Assembly: GCA_964293585.1 (NCBI GenBank)
Contig: CAXYYS010000021.1
Location: 1-31,708 of the forward strand
DNA from: JAKVKY01 sp964293585
GTDB lineage: Bacteria > Bacillota > Negativicutes > Acidaminococcales > Acidaminococcaceae
Reading direction: 5' to 3'
DNA: 31,708 bases
Within the stretch, counting starts at the first letter, position 1, and each line of letters begins with the position of its first letter. The notes beneath the pieces were generated by a model. It did not search any database. It saw only the letters and a program-made list of their open reading frames with translations, and was not told the DNA's origin. Made by a program: the position numbers and the translations under genes. This document shows positions 15,039-22,845 of this stretch, in pieces.

Positions 15039-15872
15039 ATGCAACCATTAATTGAGCTGCAGGATTTGACACATACCTATACGGATGCGGAAAATAATCA
15101 GGTCCTGGCTTTGCAGAAGATAAATTTACAAATCGGACAGGGAGAATTTTTGGCCGTGATTGGTGCCAACGGGTGCGGTAAGTCCACCCTGGCTAAACAT
15201 CTTAACGCCCTGCTCCTGCCCACAGAGGGTAAGTGCCTGGTAAACGGTATGGATACGCTGGATGAAAAACATTTGTGGGATATCAGGCAGACGGTGGGGA
15301 TGGTTTTCCAGAATCCTGATAACCAGATTGTAGCGGCGATAGTAGAAGAGGATGTAGCTTTTGGCCTGGAAAATATCGGTGTGCCTCACGCAGAAATCCG
15401 TCCCCGGGTGGAAGCGGCATTAAAAGCGGTGGATATGAGCGCGTATGCCTTGCATGCGCCGCATCTTTTGAGCGGCGGCCAGAAACAGAGGGTGGCTATC
15501 GCGGGCGTGGTAGCTTTAGAGCCGCGCTGCATCGTGATGGATGAACCAACGGCCATGCTGGACCCGCTGGGCCGGAAAGAAATTCTGGCTACGGTGAAGA
15601 AATTACAAAAGGAAAAACAGATTACCTTTGTCTATATCACGCACTATATGAACGAAGCAATGCAGGCGGACCGGGTTATCGTCATGGATCAGGGCCGGAT
15701 TGTTATGCAGGGTAAGCCGGCAGAAGTTTTCAGCAGGGTGGCAGAACTGCAGGCCCTGCATCTGGAAGCCCCGCTGGCGGCAACCGTGGCTGCAGATTTG
15801 CGCCGTGCCGGTTTAAATTTGCCCCAGGGCATTATTACAAATGAGGAGTTAGCAGAAGCATTATGTCAATAA
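15039..15872 (+). CDS. ecfA1: Energy-coupling factor transporter ATPase EcfA1
   Basis: This 277-residue ABC ATPase energises ECF-type importers of vitamins or trace metals at the membrane. It has Walker A GANGCGKST (residues 42-50), a Q-loop VFQNPDNQIV, the ABC signature LSGGQKQRVAIAGV and Walker B IVMDEPTAMLDP. ATG 15039 is used because GAGGAGG (15028-15034) precedes it, though the spacing is short (4 nt). The in-frame ATG at 15024 lies before that site. The 3' end overlaps ecfA2 by 10 bases. Confidence 0.95.
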   Translation: MQPLIELQDLTHTYTDAENNQVLALQKINLQIGQGEFLAVIGANGCGKSTLAKHLNALLLPTEGKCLVNGMDTLDEKHLWDIRQTVGMVFQNPDNQIVAAIVEEDVAFGLENIGVPHAEIRPRVEAALKAVDMSAYALHAPHLLSGGQKQRVAIAGVVALEPRCIVMDEPTAMLDPLGRKEILATVKKLQKEKQITFVYITHYMNEAMQADRVIVMDQGRIVMQGKPAEVFSRVAELQALHLEAPLAATVAADLRRAGLNLPQGIITNEELAEALCQ

Positions 15873-16720
15873 GATTAGAGCACGTGGATTTTACCTATAT
15901 GCAGGGAACGCCTTATGAGAAACAGGCTTTAAGCGATGTGTCGCTTACCATCAATAAAGGTGAATTCGTGGCCGTCATCGGCCATACGGGCAGCGGCAAA
16001 TCTACCATGGTGCAGCATCTGAACGGACTTTTGCGGCCCAGTAAAGGCAAAGTGTTTATTGAAGACGTGGATTTAGCAGGCAAAGATCCGCAGATTAAGG
16101 CGTGCAAGCAAAAAGTGGGGATGGTCTTCCAATATCCCGAGCACCAGATTTTTGCGGAAACCGTGTTTGAGGATATTGCCTTTGGACCGCGCAATAAGGG
16201 GATGAGTGAGGAAGAAGTGGAGCAGCAGGTGCGCGAGGCCATGAATTTTGTCGGCATGGACTACGCTACGTATGCTAAGCGGTCTCCTTTCCAACTGTCG
16301 GGCGGTCAGATGCGGCGGGTAGCTATCGCCGGGGTCATCGCGATGAAGCCGGATTATTTGATCCTGGATGAACCGTCGGCCGGGTTAGATCCCGGAGCCA
16401 AAGAGGCTATCTTTGAACGAATCATGAAATTATATCAGGCCCGGAAGATTGCTATTATCCTGGTTACGCACAGCATGGAAGAAGCTGCGCGGTACGCCAA
16501 CCGGATCCTGGTGTTGAGCAAGAGCAGGATCCTTCTGGACGGGACACCCGGAGAAATCTTCCTGCATCACCGTGAAGAATTACGGCAGGCTTCCCTGGAT
16601 ATCCCGCAGACGGTACAACTGGTAGAGTTGTTACGCCGGGGCGGATTAAAACTGCCGGAAGGATTATTGACTGAACCCGCGGTGGTCGCCGCAATAAAAA
16701 AAGTTAGAGGTTTGCATTAA
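15863..16720 (+). CDS. ecfA2: Energy-coupling factor transporter ATPase EcfA2
   Basis: The 285-residue second ATPase forms a heterodimer with EcfA1. It has Walker A GHTGSGKST, the Q-loop VFQYPEHQIFAET, the signature LSGGQMRRVAIAGV and Walker B LILDEPSAGLDPGA. YPEHQIFAET after the Q-loop is characteristic of EcfA2. ATG 15863 lies inside the end of ecfA1, so the two subunits are translationally coupled. ecfT follows with a single base between genes. Confidence 0.95.
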   Translation: MSIRLEHVDFTYMQGTPYEKQALSDVSLTINKGEFVAVIGHTGSGKSTMVQHLNGLLRPSKGKVFIEDVDLAGKDPQIKACKQKVGMVFQYPEHQIFAETVFEDIAFGPRNKGMSEEEVEQQVREAMNFVGMDYATYAKRSPFQLSGGQMRRVAIAGVIAMKPDYLILDEPSAGLDPGAKEAIFERIMKLYQARKIAIILVTHSMEEAARYANRILVLSKSRILLDGTPGEIFLHHREELRQASLDIPQTVQLVELLRRGGLKLPEGLLTEPAVVAAIKKVRGLH

Positions 16721-16721
16721 G

Positions 16722-17528
16722 ATGCTTGCAGATATTACCTTAGGACAATATTATCCAGGAAATTCGGTGATCCACCAACTGGATCCCCGTACAAAAATTA
16801 TAGGCACGCTGCTGTTCATTATCGCCATCTTCATGGCTACAAACACGGTGGGCTATGTGTTCCTCTGCGCTTTTGTCATGGCGGTGATTCTGGCTTCGCA
16901 GTTGCCGGTGGGGATGGTCTTTCGTTCTTTAAAACCGCTGGCCTTTATCATCATTCTGACCATGGCCCTGCATTTTTTCATGGGCGAGGGAGAACAGGTA
17001 CTGTTTGAGTGGCAATTTTTGCGTATTACCCGGGAAGGACTGGCCATGGGCGTGAAGATGTCCCTGCGGCTGGTGCTTCTGCTGTTGATTTCTTCCGTGC
17101 TGACTTTTACCACATCACCGATTGTACTTACCGACGGGATTGAGTCTCTCCTGAACCCGTTTAAACGGATCGGGGTGCCGGCTCATGAGCTGGCTATGAT
17201 GATGACTATCGCACTCCGGTTTATCCCGACCCTGATTGAGGAAACGGACCGGATTATTAAGGCTCAGACAGCCAGAGGCGCAGATTTTACCAGCGGTAAT
17301 TTATTGCAGAAAGCTAAAAATATGCTGCCGGTACTGATTCCGCTTTTCATCAGCGCTTTCCGCAGGGCAGATGAGCTGGCGGTAGCGATGGAAGCGCGCT
17401 GCTATCGCGGCGGCGAAGGCCGGACCCGGATGCATGAACTGGCTTATACACATGTTGATGTGGCGGCGTTCGTCCTTATCGTAATCGTTATGGCTATCAT
17501 GGCCGTTTTGCGCTGGTGGCAGTTATGA
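16722..17528 (+). CDS. ecfT: Energy-coupling factor transporter transmembrane protein EcfT
   Basis: The 268-residue membrane protein has several hydrophobic helices (about 25-65, 70-90, 110-130 and the C-terminus). Its long cytosolic coupling region carries the two Ala-Arg motifs of the family, at TARGADF and in EARCYRGGEG. EcfT couples the EcfA1-EcfA2 ATPases to interchangeable S components. No S component is encoded here, which fits a group II (shared-module) ECF system. The stop overlaps truA by four bases (ATGA at 17525-17528). Confidence 0.95.
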   Translation: MLADITLGQYYPGNSVIHQLDPRTKIIGTLLFIIAIFMATNTVGYVFLCAFVMAVILASQLPVGMVFRSLKPLAFIIILTMALHFFMGEGEQVLFEWQFLRITREGLAMGVKMSLRLVLLLLISSVLTFTTSPIVLTDGIESLLNPFKRIGVPAHELAMMMTIALRFIPTLIEETDRIIKAQTARGADFTSGNLLQKAKNMLPVLIPLFISAFRRADELAVAMEARCYRGGEGRTRMHELAYTHVDVAAFVLIVIVMAIMAVLRWWQL

Positions 17529-18286
17529 GGACGATTAAGCTGGTGCTGGCTTACGATGGCACTTTGTATAACGGGTTTCAAAAACAGCCGGATAAACCCA
17601 GCGTGCAGCAGGTGCTGGAAGAATTTTTGAGCCAGGTGTGCGGCGAAACAGTGGTGACCACGGGCAGCGGCCGGACAGATGCCGGTGTACATGCCCGCTA
17701 TCAGGTGGTAAGTTTTACCACCGGCGGAACGATACCTCTGCCAAATTTGCTCAGGGTGAGCGGCAGTTTGCTGCCGCCGGATATTGTACTGACCAGTGCG
17801 GAAACAGTGGCTGCCGGTTTTAACGCCCGCAAGGATGCCTGCTGGAAACGGTATGTGTATCAGCTGCGCCTGGCAGACCGGCGCGATCCTTTCAGCCGCA
17901 ATTATTGCTGGCAGCTGGCAGGACAGTTAGATGTGACCGCCATGCAAAAGGCCGCTGCTTTTTTAAGAGGCGTACATGACTTTAGCGGTTTTCAAAGTAC
18001 GGGCAGCGCTCCGGTGAGCCCCGTAAAAACTGTCTATGAGGCAAGGTGGAACAGACAGGAAAACAGGTTGTGGTTCAGCATCAGCGGGAACGGTTTTGTT
18101 TATCATATGGTACGGAACCTGGTGTGGAGTCTGGTACAGGTGGGACAGGGAGTATTGACGCCGGAGGATTTTCAGGCGCAACTGACTCAGTCCCGGGGAG
18201 ATTTTTTGAACTCGCCGGCGCCTGCCCAGGGACTTTATTTGGATTATGTAAGTTATGTACCATGGGATGTTGCTATAAAAAACTAA
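17525..18286 (+). CDS. truA: tRNA pseudouridine(38-40) synthase TruA
   Basis: TruA converts uridines 38-40 of the tRNA anticodon stem-loop to pseudouridine. The 253-residue protein has the N-terminal LVLAYDGTLYNGFQKQ and the catalytic motif GRTDAGVHA with Asp52 as nucleophile. It also has the downstream FSGFQSTGS and GNGFVYHMVRNLV blocks. ATG 17525 overlaps the ecfT stop, implying coupling. The ecfA1-ecfA2-ecfT-truA-rplM-rpsI order is classical in Bacillota. Confidence 0.97.
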   Translation: MRTIKLVLAYDGTLYNGFQKQPDKPSVQQVLEEFLSQVCGETVVTTGSGRTDAGVHARYQVVSFTTGGTIPLPNLLRVSGSLLPPDIVLTSAETVAAGFNARKDACWKRYVYQLRLADRRDPFSRNYCWQLAGQLDVTAMQKAAAFLRGVHDFSGFQSTGSAPVSPVKTVYEARWNRQENRLWFSISGNGFVYHMVRNLVWSLVQVGQGVLTPEDFQAQLTQSRGDFLNSPAPAQGLYLDYVSYVPWDVAIKN

Positions 18287-18323
18287 AAAACTAAAAAACT
18301 TGTGTTTTTCTGCTGGTTTTTCA

Positions 18324-18352
18324 TTGACAAAAAACGTTAAATTCGTTACAAT
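18324..18352 (+). promoter_or_regulatory. sigmaA-type promoter for rplM-rpsI
   Basis: A perfect TTGACA (18324-18329) and TACAAT (18347-18352) are separated by 17 bp in an AT-rich region after truA. The predicted transcription start near 18359 gives a leader of about 95 nt before rplM. This gives rplM-rpsI its own strong promoter, distinct from the ecf operon. Confidence 0.9.
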
Positions 18353-18364
18353 ATATTCACGTGA

Positions 18365-18406
18365 TTTTGTGCCTATTTTCGATTAGCCCCGAAAGCAGCC
18401 ACAAAA
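18365..18406 (+). promoter_or_regulatory. Structured leader of rplM (candidate L13 autoregulatory RNA)
   Basis: TTTTGTG (18365-18371) pairs with CACAAAA (18400-18406), enclosing an inner helix TTTCG (18377-18381) with CGAAA (18390-18394) and an 8-nt loop. The element starts a few bases after the predicted transcription start and precedes the rplM ribosome binding site by about 30 nt. Bacillota are known to carry an L13 leader family at this position. Assignment to that family rests on location and folding only. Confidence 0.55.
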
Positions 18407-18453
18407 CTCATCGTTAACGCTTATCGTAACATTATTTAGGAGGGACACTGAGA

Positions 18454-18891
18454 ATGAAATCTTTCATGGCCAATCCGTCCAATATTGAACGCAAATGGTT
18501 CATCGTGGACGCCACTGATAAAACTCTGGGCCGTATGGCCGCAGAAGTTGCCAAGGTTCTGCGTGGTAAGAACAAACCGACTTTCACCCCGCATATGGAC
18601 ACTGGCGATAACGTCATCATCATCAATGCCGAGAAGATTCATCTGACCGGCAAGAAGTTAGTGCAAAAAGTTTATTTCCATCATACCGGTTACCTGGGCG
18701 GCGATAGATACGTCAAGGCCGGCGATATGCTGAAGAACAACCCCGTGAAGATGGTTGAGCTTGCTGTTAAAGGCATGCTGCCTCATAACCGTCTGGGCGA
18801 GCAGATGTTCAATAAGCTTCATGTCTATGCTGGTGCTGAGCATCCGCATACGGCACAGAAGCCTGAAGTTTTAGAAATTAGCGTAAGATAA
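18454..18891 (+). CDS. rplM: 50S ribosomal protein L13
   Basis: The 145-residue L13 begins MKSFMANPSNIERKWFIVDA and has DKTLGRMAAEVAKVLRGKNK, MDTGDNVIIINAEKIHLTGK and the conserved GMLPHNRLGEQMFNKLHVY. L13 is an early 50S assembly protein and in several bacteria controls its own mRNA. AGGAGGG precedes ATG 18454. The N-terminal MKSFMAN arrangement parallels the Bacillus MRTTPMAN, so the internal ATG at 18466 is not preferred. Confidence 0.97.
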   Translation: MKSFMANPSNIERKWFIVDATDKTLGRMAAEVAKVLRGKNKPTFTPHMDTGDNVIIINAEKIHLTGKKLVQKVYFHHTGYLGGDRYVKAGDMLKNNPVKMVELAVKGMLPHNRLGEQMFNKLHVYAGAEHPHTAQKPEVLEISVR

Positions 18892-18911
18892 TCCGGAGGA
18901 GGGAACAATAA

Positions 18912-19304
18912 ATGGCAGTAGTAAATTACAATGCGACCGGTCGTCGCAAATCTTCAGTTGCCCGCGTTCGCCTGATTCCGGGTGAAGGCAAGATTACTGT
19001 TAATGGTCGTGACTTGAAAGAGTATTTCGGCCTGAAGACTTTGGAATTAATCATCAACCAACCGTTAGAAGCAACCGAGACCAAGGGTAAATATGATGTC
19101 CTGGTTAACGTTTTTGGCGGTGGCATTTCCGGTCAGGCCGGCGCTATCCGTCATGGTATTGCCCGTGCGTTGCTGGAAGTAGATGCAGAGTATCGCCCTG
19201 TATTGAAGAAGGCAGGTTTGTTAACTCGCGATCCTCGTGAAAAAGAGCGTCGTAAATACGGCTTAAAGAAAGCTCGTAAGGCAAGCCAGTTCTCCAAGCG
19301 TTAA
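18912..19304 (+). CDS. rpsI: 30S ribosomal protein S9
   Basis: The 130-residue S9 has the start NYNATGRRKSSVARVRLIPG and the middle block FGGGISGQAGAIRHGIARAL. Its basic C-terminal tail, ending KKARKASQFSKR, reaches the P-site tRNA anticodon. It is paired with rplM as in nearly all bacteria, with a 20-nt gap that carries GGAGGAGGG. It is followed by a strong terminator. Confidence 0.98.
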   Translation: MAVVNYNATGRRKSSVARVRLIPGEGKITVNGRDLKEYFGLKTLELIINQPLEATETKGKYDVLVNVFGGGISGQAGAIRHGIARALLEVDAEYRPVLKKAGLLTRDPREKERRKYGLKKARKASQFSKR

Positions 19305-19326
19305 TTTGTTTGGCAGCAACATCGAC

Positions 19327-19362
19327 AATCCCCTGCAGACTTTTGTCCGCAGGGGATTTTTT
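19327..19362 (+). terminator. Intrinsic terminator after rpsI
   Basis: AATCCCCTGC (19327-19336) pairs with GCAGGGGATT (19349-19358). The stem continues after one A-C mismatch with GAC (19338-19340) and GTC (19345-19347), a TTTT loop, and ends in a run of six T (19357-19362). Only 20 bases separate it from the next start codon. Confidence 0.93.
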
Positions 19363-19382
19363 AGAGAAGGAGTGGGAACATT

Positions 19383-21236
19383 GTGTTTCGGACTATCTAT
19401 AGGTGGCTGATTGGACGGCCCCTGGGCAGTAATCAGGTAGAAAGCGAACGCATCCCGAAATGGAAAGCGTTACCTATTTTTTCCTCCGATGCCTTATCCT
19501 CTGTAGGATACGGACCGGAGCAGATTGCTATCGTGCTGGCATCCATCCCCGCGCTGGGGCTGTATGCCTATTTCGGGCGCGTAGTCATTGCTATTATCCT
19601 CCTGTTAGGAATCGTTGCCCTGTCGTATTCGCAGATTATTAAAGCTAATCCGGGCGGCGGTGGCTCTTATGTCATCGCTAAAAAATACCTGGGCGAATAT
19701 CCGGCCCTGGTTACCGGTGCAGCCTTGTTCTCTGATTATCTGCTGACCGTGGCGGTTTCCATTTCTTCTGGTACGGCGGCTATCACCAGCGCTTTCCCGT
19801 TCCTGGTACCTTATCATCTGGAATTGGATCTGGTGGTTCTTTTCACGATGATGGTTATTAATTTAAGAGGTGTCCGGGAAGCTTCGACGACTTTCGTATG
19901 GCCAACCTACATCTTTATCGGTTGCATGTGGGCGACTATCTGCGGTGGTCTCTATCAGATTTTTGTGCTGGGCGTGCCTGCTCACGCGTTGACAACGCAG
20001 CAACCGGCACAATTAACAGCGTTAACCGCCGTCCTGCTTTTAAGAGCTTTTGCCAATGGTTGTAGCTCTATGACCGGTGTGGAAGCTATCGCTGACGGCG
20101 TACCCATGTTTAAGGTGCCTCAGGAACGCAACGCTATGATTACTACCGGTATCATGGCTACCATCCTGGCCAGCATGCTGGCCGGTATCGGTTTCCTGTT
20201 CATTCATTTCCATATGCTGCCTATGGAAGGACGGACGCTGATGTCTGTCCTGGTAGAGCAGGTCTTTGGCCAGAGCCTGATGTTCTTCTTCGTACAGATC
20301 ATGACGATGGTCATCTTGTACCTGGCAGCCAACACTGCTTTTAACGGGATGCCGCCATTGCTGTATTTTATGAGCAAGGACAGTTATGTGCCCCGTTATC
20401 TGGGCGAACGCGGCGAGCGTCTCAGTTTTTCGAACGGTATTATTTTACTGACCCTGGGCGCGGCGCTGCTCATGATCGTCTTTAACGGCGATGTGGACCA
20501 TCTGATTTCCCTGTACGCTCTGGGCGTGTTCCTGTCGTTTACTATTGCCCAGACCGCCATCTGTAAACACTGGCATCTGCTTAAATGTAAATACTGGCAG
20601 CTGTATGCCGGCATTAACGGGTTGGGCGCTGTTGTGACCGGCGTAGTCGTTATCATCGTCCTCCTGACCAAGTTTATTTACGGCGCCTGGATCGTGGTGC
20701 TGCTCATACCTACCCTGGTGTATTGTTTCAAAAAGATTCATGCCCACTACGAGGATGTGCGTGAGCAACTGGTCCTGTCTCCGGATGATTATAAACAAAA
20801 TTACCGTACTAACGGTGAAGGCACCATCTATATTATCGTACCCCTTGCTTCACCGAAACAGGCCGTGGCCAGAGCTATTTCTTACGCCAAGGTTATCGGC
20901 GTTACCAACGGCAAGATTTACGCGGTGCATGTGGCCACGGATGAAGCCAAGGGCGAAAAGGTAAAGCGTTTGTGGGCAGGACTGGAACCGGATATTGAAT
21001 TGGTGGTCGTACCTTCACCTTACCGGCAGATGTCCACGCCGCTGATTGATTTTATTGAAAGGCTGCGGCAAAAAAATAAACCGGGTGACATGATCACGGT
21101 GGTCATCCCGGAATTTGAAACCCGCAAACTGTGGCACCGGTTTATGCATAACCAGAGCGGCTGGCTGCTCCGGCTCAAGATGCTCAATTACATGGACGTG
21201 GTGGTGGCCACGGTACCGTTGCAGTTTAAGCGTTAA
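19383..21236 (+). CDS. kimA: KimA/YdaO-family potassium importer
   Basis: This 617-residue APC/KUP-superfamily protein closely resembles B. subtilis KimA (YdaO), a high-affinity proton-coupled K+ importer. The N-terminus FRTIYRWLIGRPLGSNQV followed by ALPIFSSDALSSVGYG is family-typical. Residues matching KimA ion-site positions are present: D36, Y43, then D118, Y119, T122 and S126 (one offset from KimA). About 12 membrane helices are followed by a cytosolic domain from about residue 460. KimA is inhibited by c-di-AMP. The start is GTG 19383 with AAGGAG (19367-19372). The substrate is inferred by homology, and other APC roles remain possible. Confidence 0.85.
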   Translation: MFRTIYRWLIGRPLGSNQVESERIPKWKALPIFSSDALSSVGYGPEQIAIVLASIPALGLYAYFGRVVIAIILLLGIVALSYSQIIKANPGGGGSYVIAKKYLGEYPALVTGAALFSDYLLTVAVSISSGTAAITSAFPFLVPYHLELDLVVLFTMMVINLRGVREASTTFVWPTYIFIGCMWATICGGLYQIFVLGVPAHALTTQQPAQLTALTAVLLLRAFANGCSSMTGVEAIADGVPMFKVPQERNAMITTGIMATILASMLAGIGFLFIHFHMLPMEGRTLMSVLVEQVFGQSLMFFFVQIMTMVILYLAANTAFNGMPPLLYFMSKDSYVPRYLGERGERLSFSNGIILLTLGAALLMIVFNGDVDHLISLYALGVFLSFTIAQTAICKHWHLLKCKYWQLYAGINGLGAVVTGVVVIIVLLTKFIYGAWIVVLLIPTLVYCFKKIHAHYEDVREQLVLSPDDYKQNYRTNGEGTIYIIVPLASPKQAVARAISYAKVIGVTNGKIYAVHVATDEAKGEKVKRLWAGLEPDIELVVVPSPYRQMSTPLIDFIERLRQKNKPGDMITVVIPEFETRKLWHRFMHNQSGWLLRLKMLNYMDVVVATVPLQFKR

Positions 21237-21255
21237 ACCCGAGGGAGGAAAACCC

Positions 21256-21621
21256 ATGCTGAGAAAAATTGATCATGTGGTTTTGACCACAGCGCAACCG
21301 GAAGCGTGTGCGGATTTTTATCAGAAGCTGGGTTTTCGCTTCGTGGACCGCGGTGAGCGTTACGAGTTTATGGCTGGGGATTTTAAGCTGAATGTACATT
21401 TTGCCGGCAGGGAACTGGAGCCGAAGGCGGCCCATGTGCAGACCGGTAGTGCCGATTTGTGTTTTGAGGTAGATTCCCTGGGAACGTTGTGCCAGCAATT
21501 GGCTGCGGCCGGTATTCCTGTAGAAAGAGGACCGGTGGCCAGACATGGCGTCTGGGGTCAGATGCAGTCTGTGTATGTGCGCGACCCGGATGGCAACCTG
21601 CTGGAATTTTGTGAATACTAA
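21256..21621 (+). CDS. VOC-superfamily (glyoxalase/dioxygenase-fold) protein
   Basis: The 121-residue protein has two beta-alpha-beta-beta-beta modules of the vicinal-oxygen-chelate fold. The first starts KIDHVVLTTAQPEACADFY and the second ends YVRDPDGNLLEFCEY. His7 and Glu117 occupy two usual metal-ligand positions. The site that is normally His in the second module reads ADLCFEV, so the metal set looks incomplete. Such small proteins include glyoxalases, fosfomycin-resistance enzymes and uncharacterised members; the substrate cannot be assigned. GGGAGGAA precedes ATG 21256, 19 nt after kimA, so they likely share a transcript. Confidence 0.88.
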   Translation: MLRKIDHVVLTTAQPEACADFYQKLGFRFVDRGERYEFMAGDFKLNVHFAGRELEPKAAHVQTGSADLCFEVDSLGTLCQQLAAAGIPVERGPVARHGVWGQMQSVYVRDPDGNLLEFCEY

Positions 21622-21627
21622 GTTGTG

Positions 21628-21667
21628 ACTGCTGCCGGGGTTTGGTATCCCGGTAGCAGTTTTATTT
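21628..21667 (+). terminator. Intrinsic terminator after the VOC gene
   Basis: A 12-bp stem with one G-T wobble is formed by 21628-21639 (ACTGCTGCCGGG) and 21649-21660 (CCCGGTAGCAGT) with a 9-nt loop, followed by TTTATTT. It closes the kimA-VOC transcript. It overlaps the leader of the next gene by only 20 bases. Confidence 0.88.
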
Positions 21668-21686
21668 CTGTAAGGGAGGGTTTATT

Positions 21687-22799
21687 GTGGAGACACGGGT
21701 AGTAAAGTTTGCTCACAGTTTGATTAATTATTCCGTACGGCTACAGGCCGGAGAAAAGTTGTTGATTGAAGTTACGGACGGGGGTATCCCGCTGGCGCAG
21801 GCTTTGGTGGCAGAAGCTTATAAGGCGGGCGGAGTTCCTTTTGTGACGGTGAAAAACAGCAGCCTGCAACGGGAACTGCTAAAGGGTTGTACTCAGGCAC
21901 AGATGCAGCAGAACGGTGCCTATGAAGCGGCCCGGATGCGGGAGATGGATGCCTATATTGCGGTACGTGCCGGTGCCAATGCCAGCGAACTGGCGGATGT
22001 GCCCCATGAGAAGATGGAACTTTTCGAGAAATACTGGTCCAACCCTGTGCACGGCGAAATCCGCGTGCCCCATACCAAATGGTGCGTGCTGCGTTATCCC
22101 GGACCGGCTATCGCCCAATCCGCTAACATGAGCACTGAAGCGTTTGAGGATTTTTATTTTGACGTATGCACCCTGGATTACCAGAAGATGGACCGGGCCA
22201 TGGATCCGCTCCAGGCTTTAATGAACCGTACGGATAAGGTGCAGATCAAGGGACCGGGTACGGATTTGAGTTTCTCTATTAAAAATATTCCGGCTATCAA
22301 ATGCAGCGGCTTGATGAATATTCCTGACGGAGAGGTTTTTACCGCCCCGGTGAAGAATAGTATTAATGGAACTTTACGGTACAATGTGCCGGCGGTATTC
22401 CAGGGACGTACCTATGAAAATATTGCCTTTACGTTCAAGGACGGCAAGATTGTCAAGGCGACGGCCAACGAGACCGCAAGTTTGAATAAGGTGCTGGATA
22501 CGGATGCCGGCTCCCGGTATGTGGGCGAATTTTCTTTTGGCTTGAATCCGTATATCCTGACACCTATGAAAGATACTTTGTTTGATGAAAAGATTGCCGG
22601 TAGTTTCCACATGACGCCTGGTCGTTGTTATGATGAGGCACCCAACGGTAATCAGAGTGCCATCCACTGGGACCTGGTGTGCATCCAGCGGCCGGAATAC
22701 GGTGGCGGTGAAATTTATCTGGACGGCGTCCTGGTACGTAAGGACGGTCGCTTTGTCCTGCCGGAGCTGGCGGGACTGAATCCTGAAAATCTGAAATAA
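21687..22799 (+). CDS. M29-family metallo-aminopeptidase (AmpS/PepS type)
   Basis: This 370-residue cytosolic enzyme belongs to peptidase family M29, which removes N-terminal residues using two metal ions. The five family metal-ligand positions can be read directly: E216 in IPDGEVFTAP, E281 in VGEFSFGLNP, H308 in GSFHMTPG, and H327 plus D329 in IHWDLV. N-terminal residues 1-160 form the usual nucleotide-like fold used for dimerisation. The start is GTG 21687 after AAGGGAGGG. Peptide specificity is unknown. It stands between a terminator and the P-type ATPase homologue, and its promoter is not evident. Confidence 0.93.
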   Translation: METRVVKFAHSLINYSVRLQAGEKLLIEVTDGGIPLAQALVAEAYKAGGVPFVTVKNSSLQRELLKGCTQAQMQQNGAYEAARMREMDAYIAVRAGANASELADVPHEKMELFEKYWSNPVHGEIRVPHTKWCVLRYPGPAIAQSANMSTEAFEDFYFDVCTLDYQKMDRAMDPLQALMNRTDKVQIKGPGTDLSFSIKNIPAIKCSGLMNIPDGEVFTAPVKNSINGTLRYNVPAVFQGRTYENIAFTFKDGKIVKATANETASLNKVLDTDAGSRYVGEFSFGLNPYILTPMKDTLFDEKIAGSFHMTPGRCYDEAPNGNQSAIHWDLVCIQRPEYGGGEIYLDGVLVRKDGRFVLPELAGLNPENLK

Positions 22800-22845
22800 G
22801 CTGGTGCGGTAGTAAGTCCGTGCTTAGTGACAGGCGGAGAGACAG

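Noticed and set aside
19305..19382. c-di-AMP riboswitch upstream of the KimA-like gene
   Set aside because: The gap is only 78 bases and is mostly occupied by the rpsI terminator.
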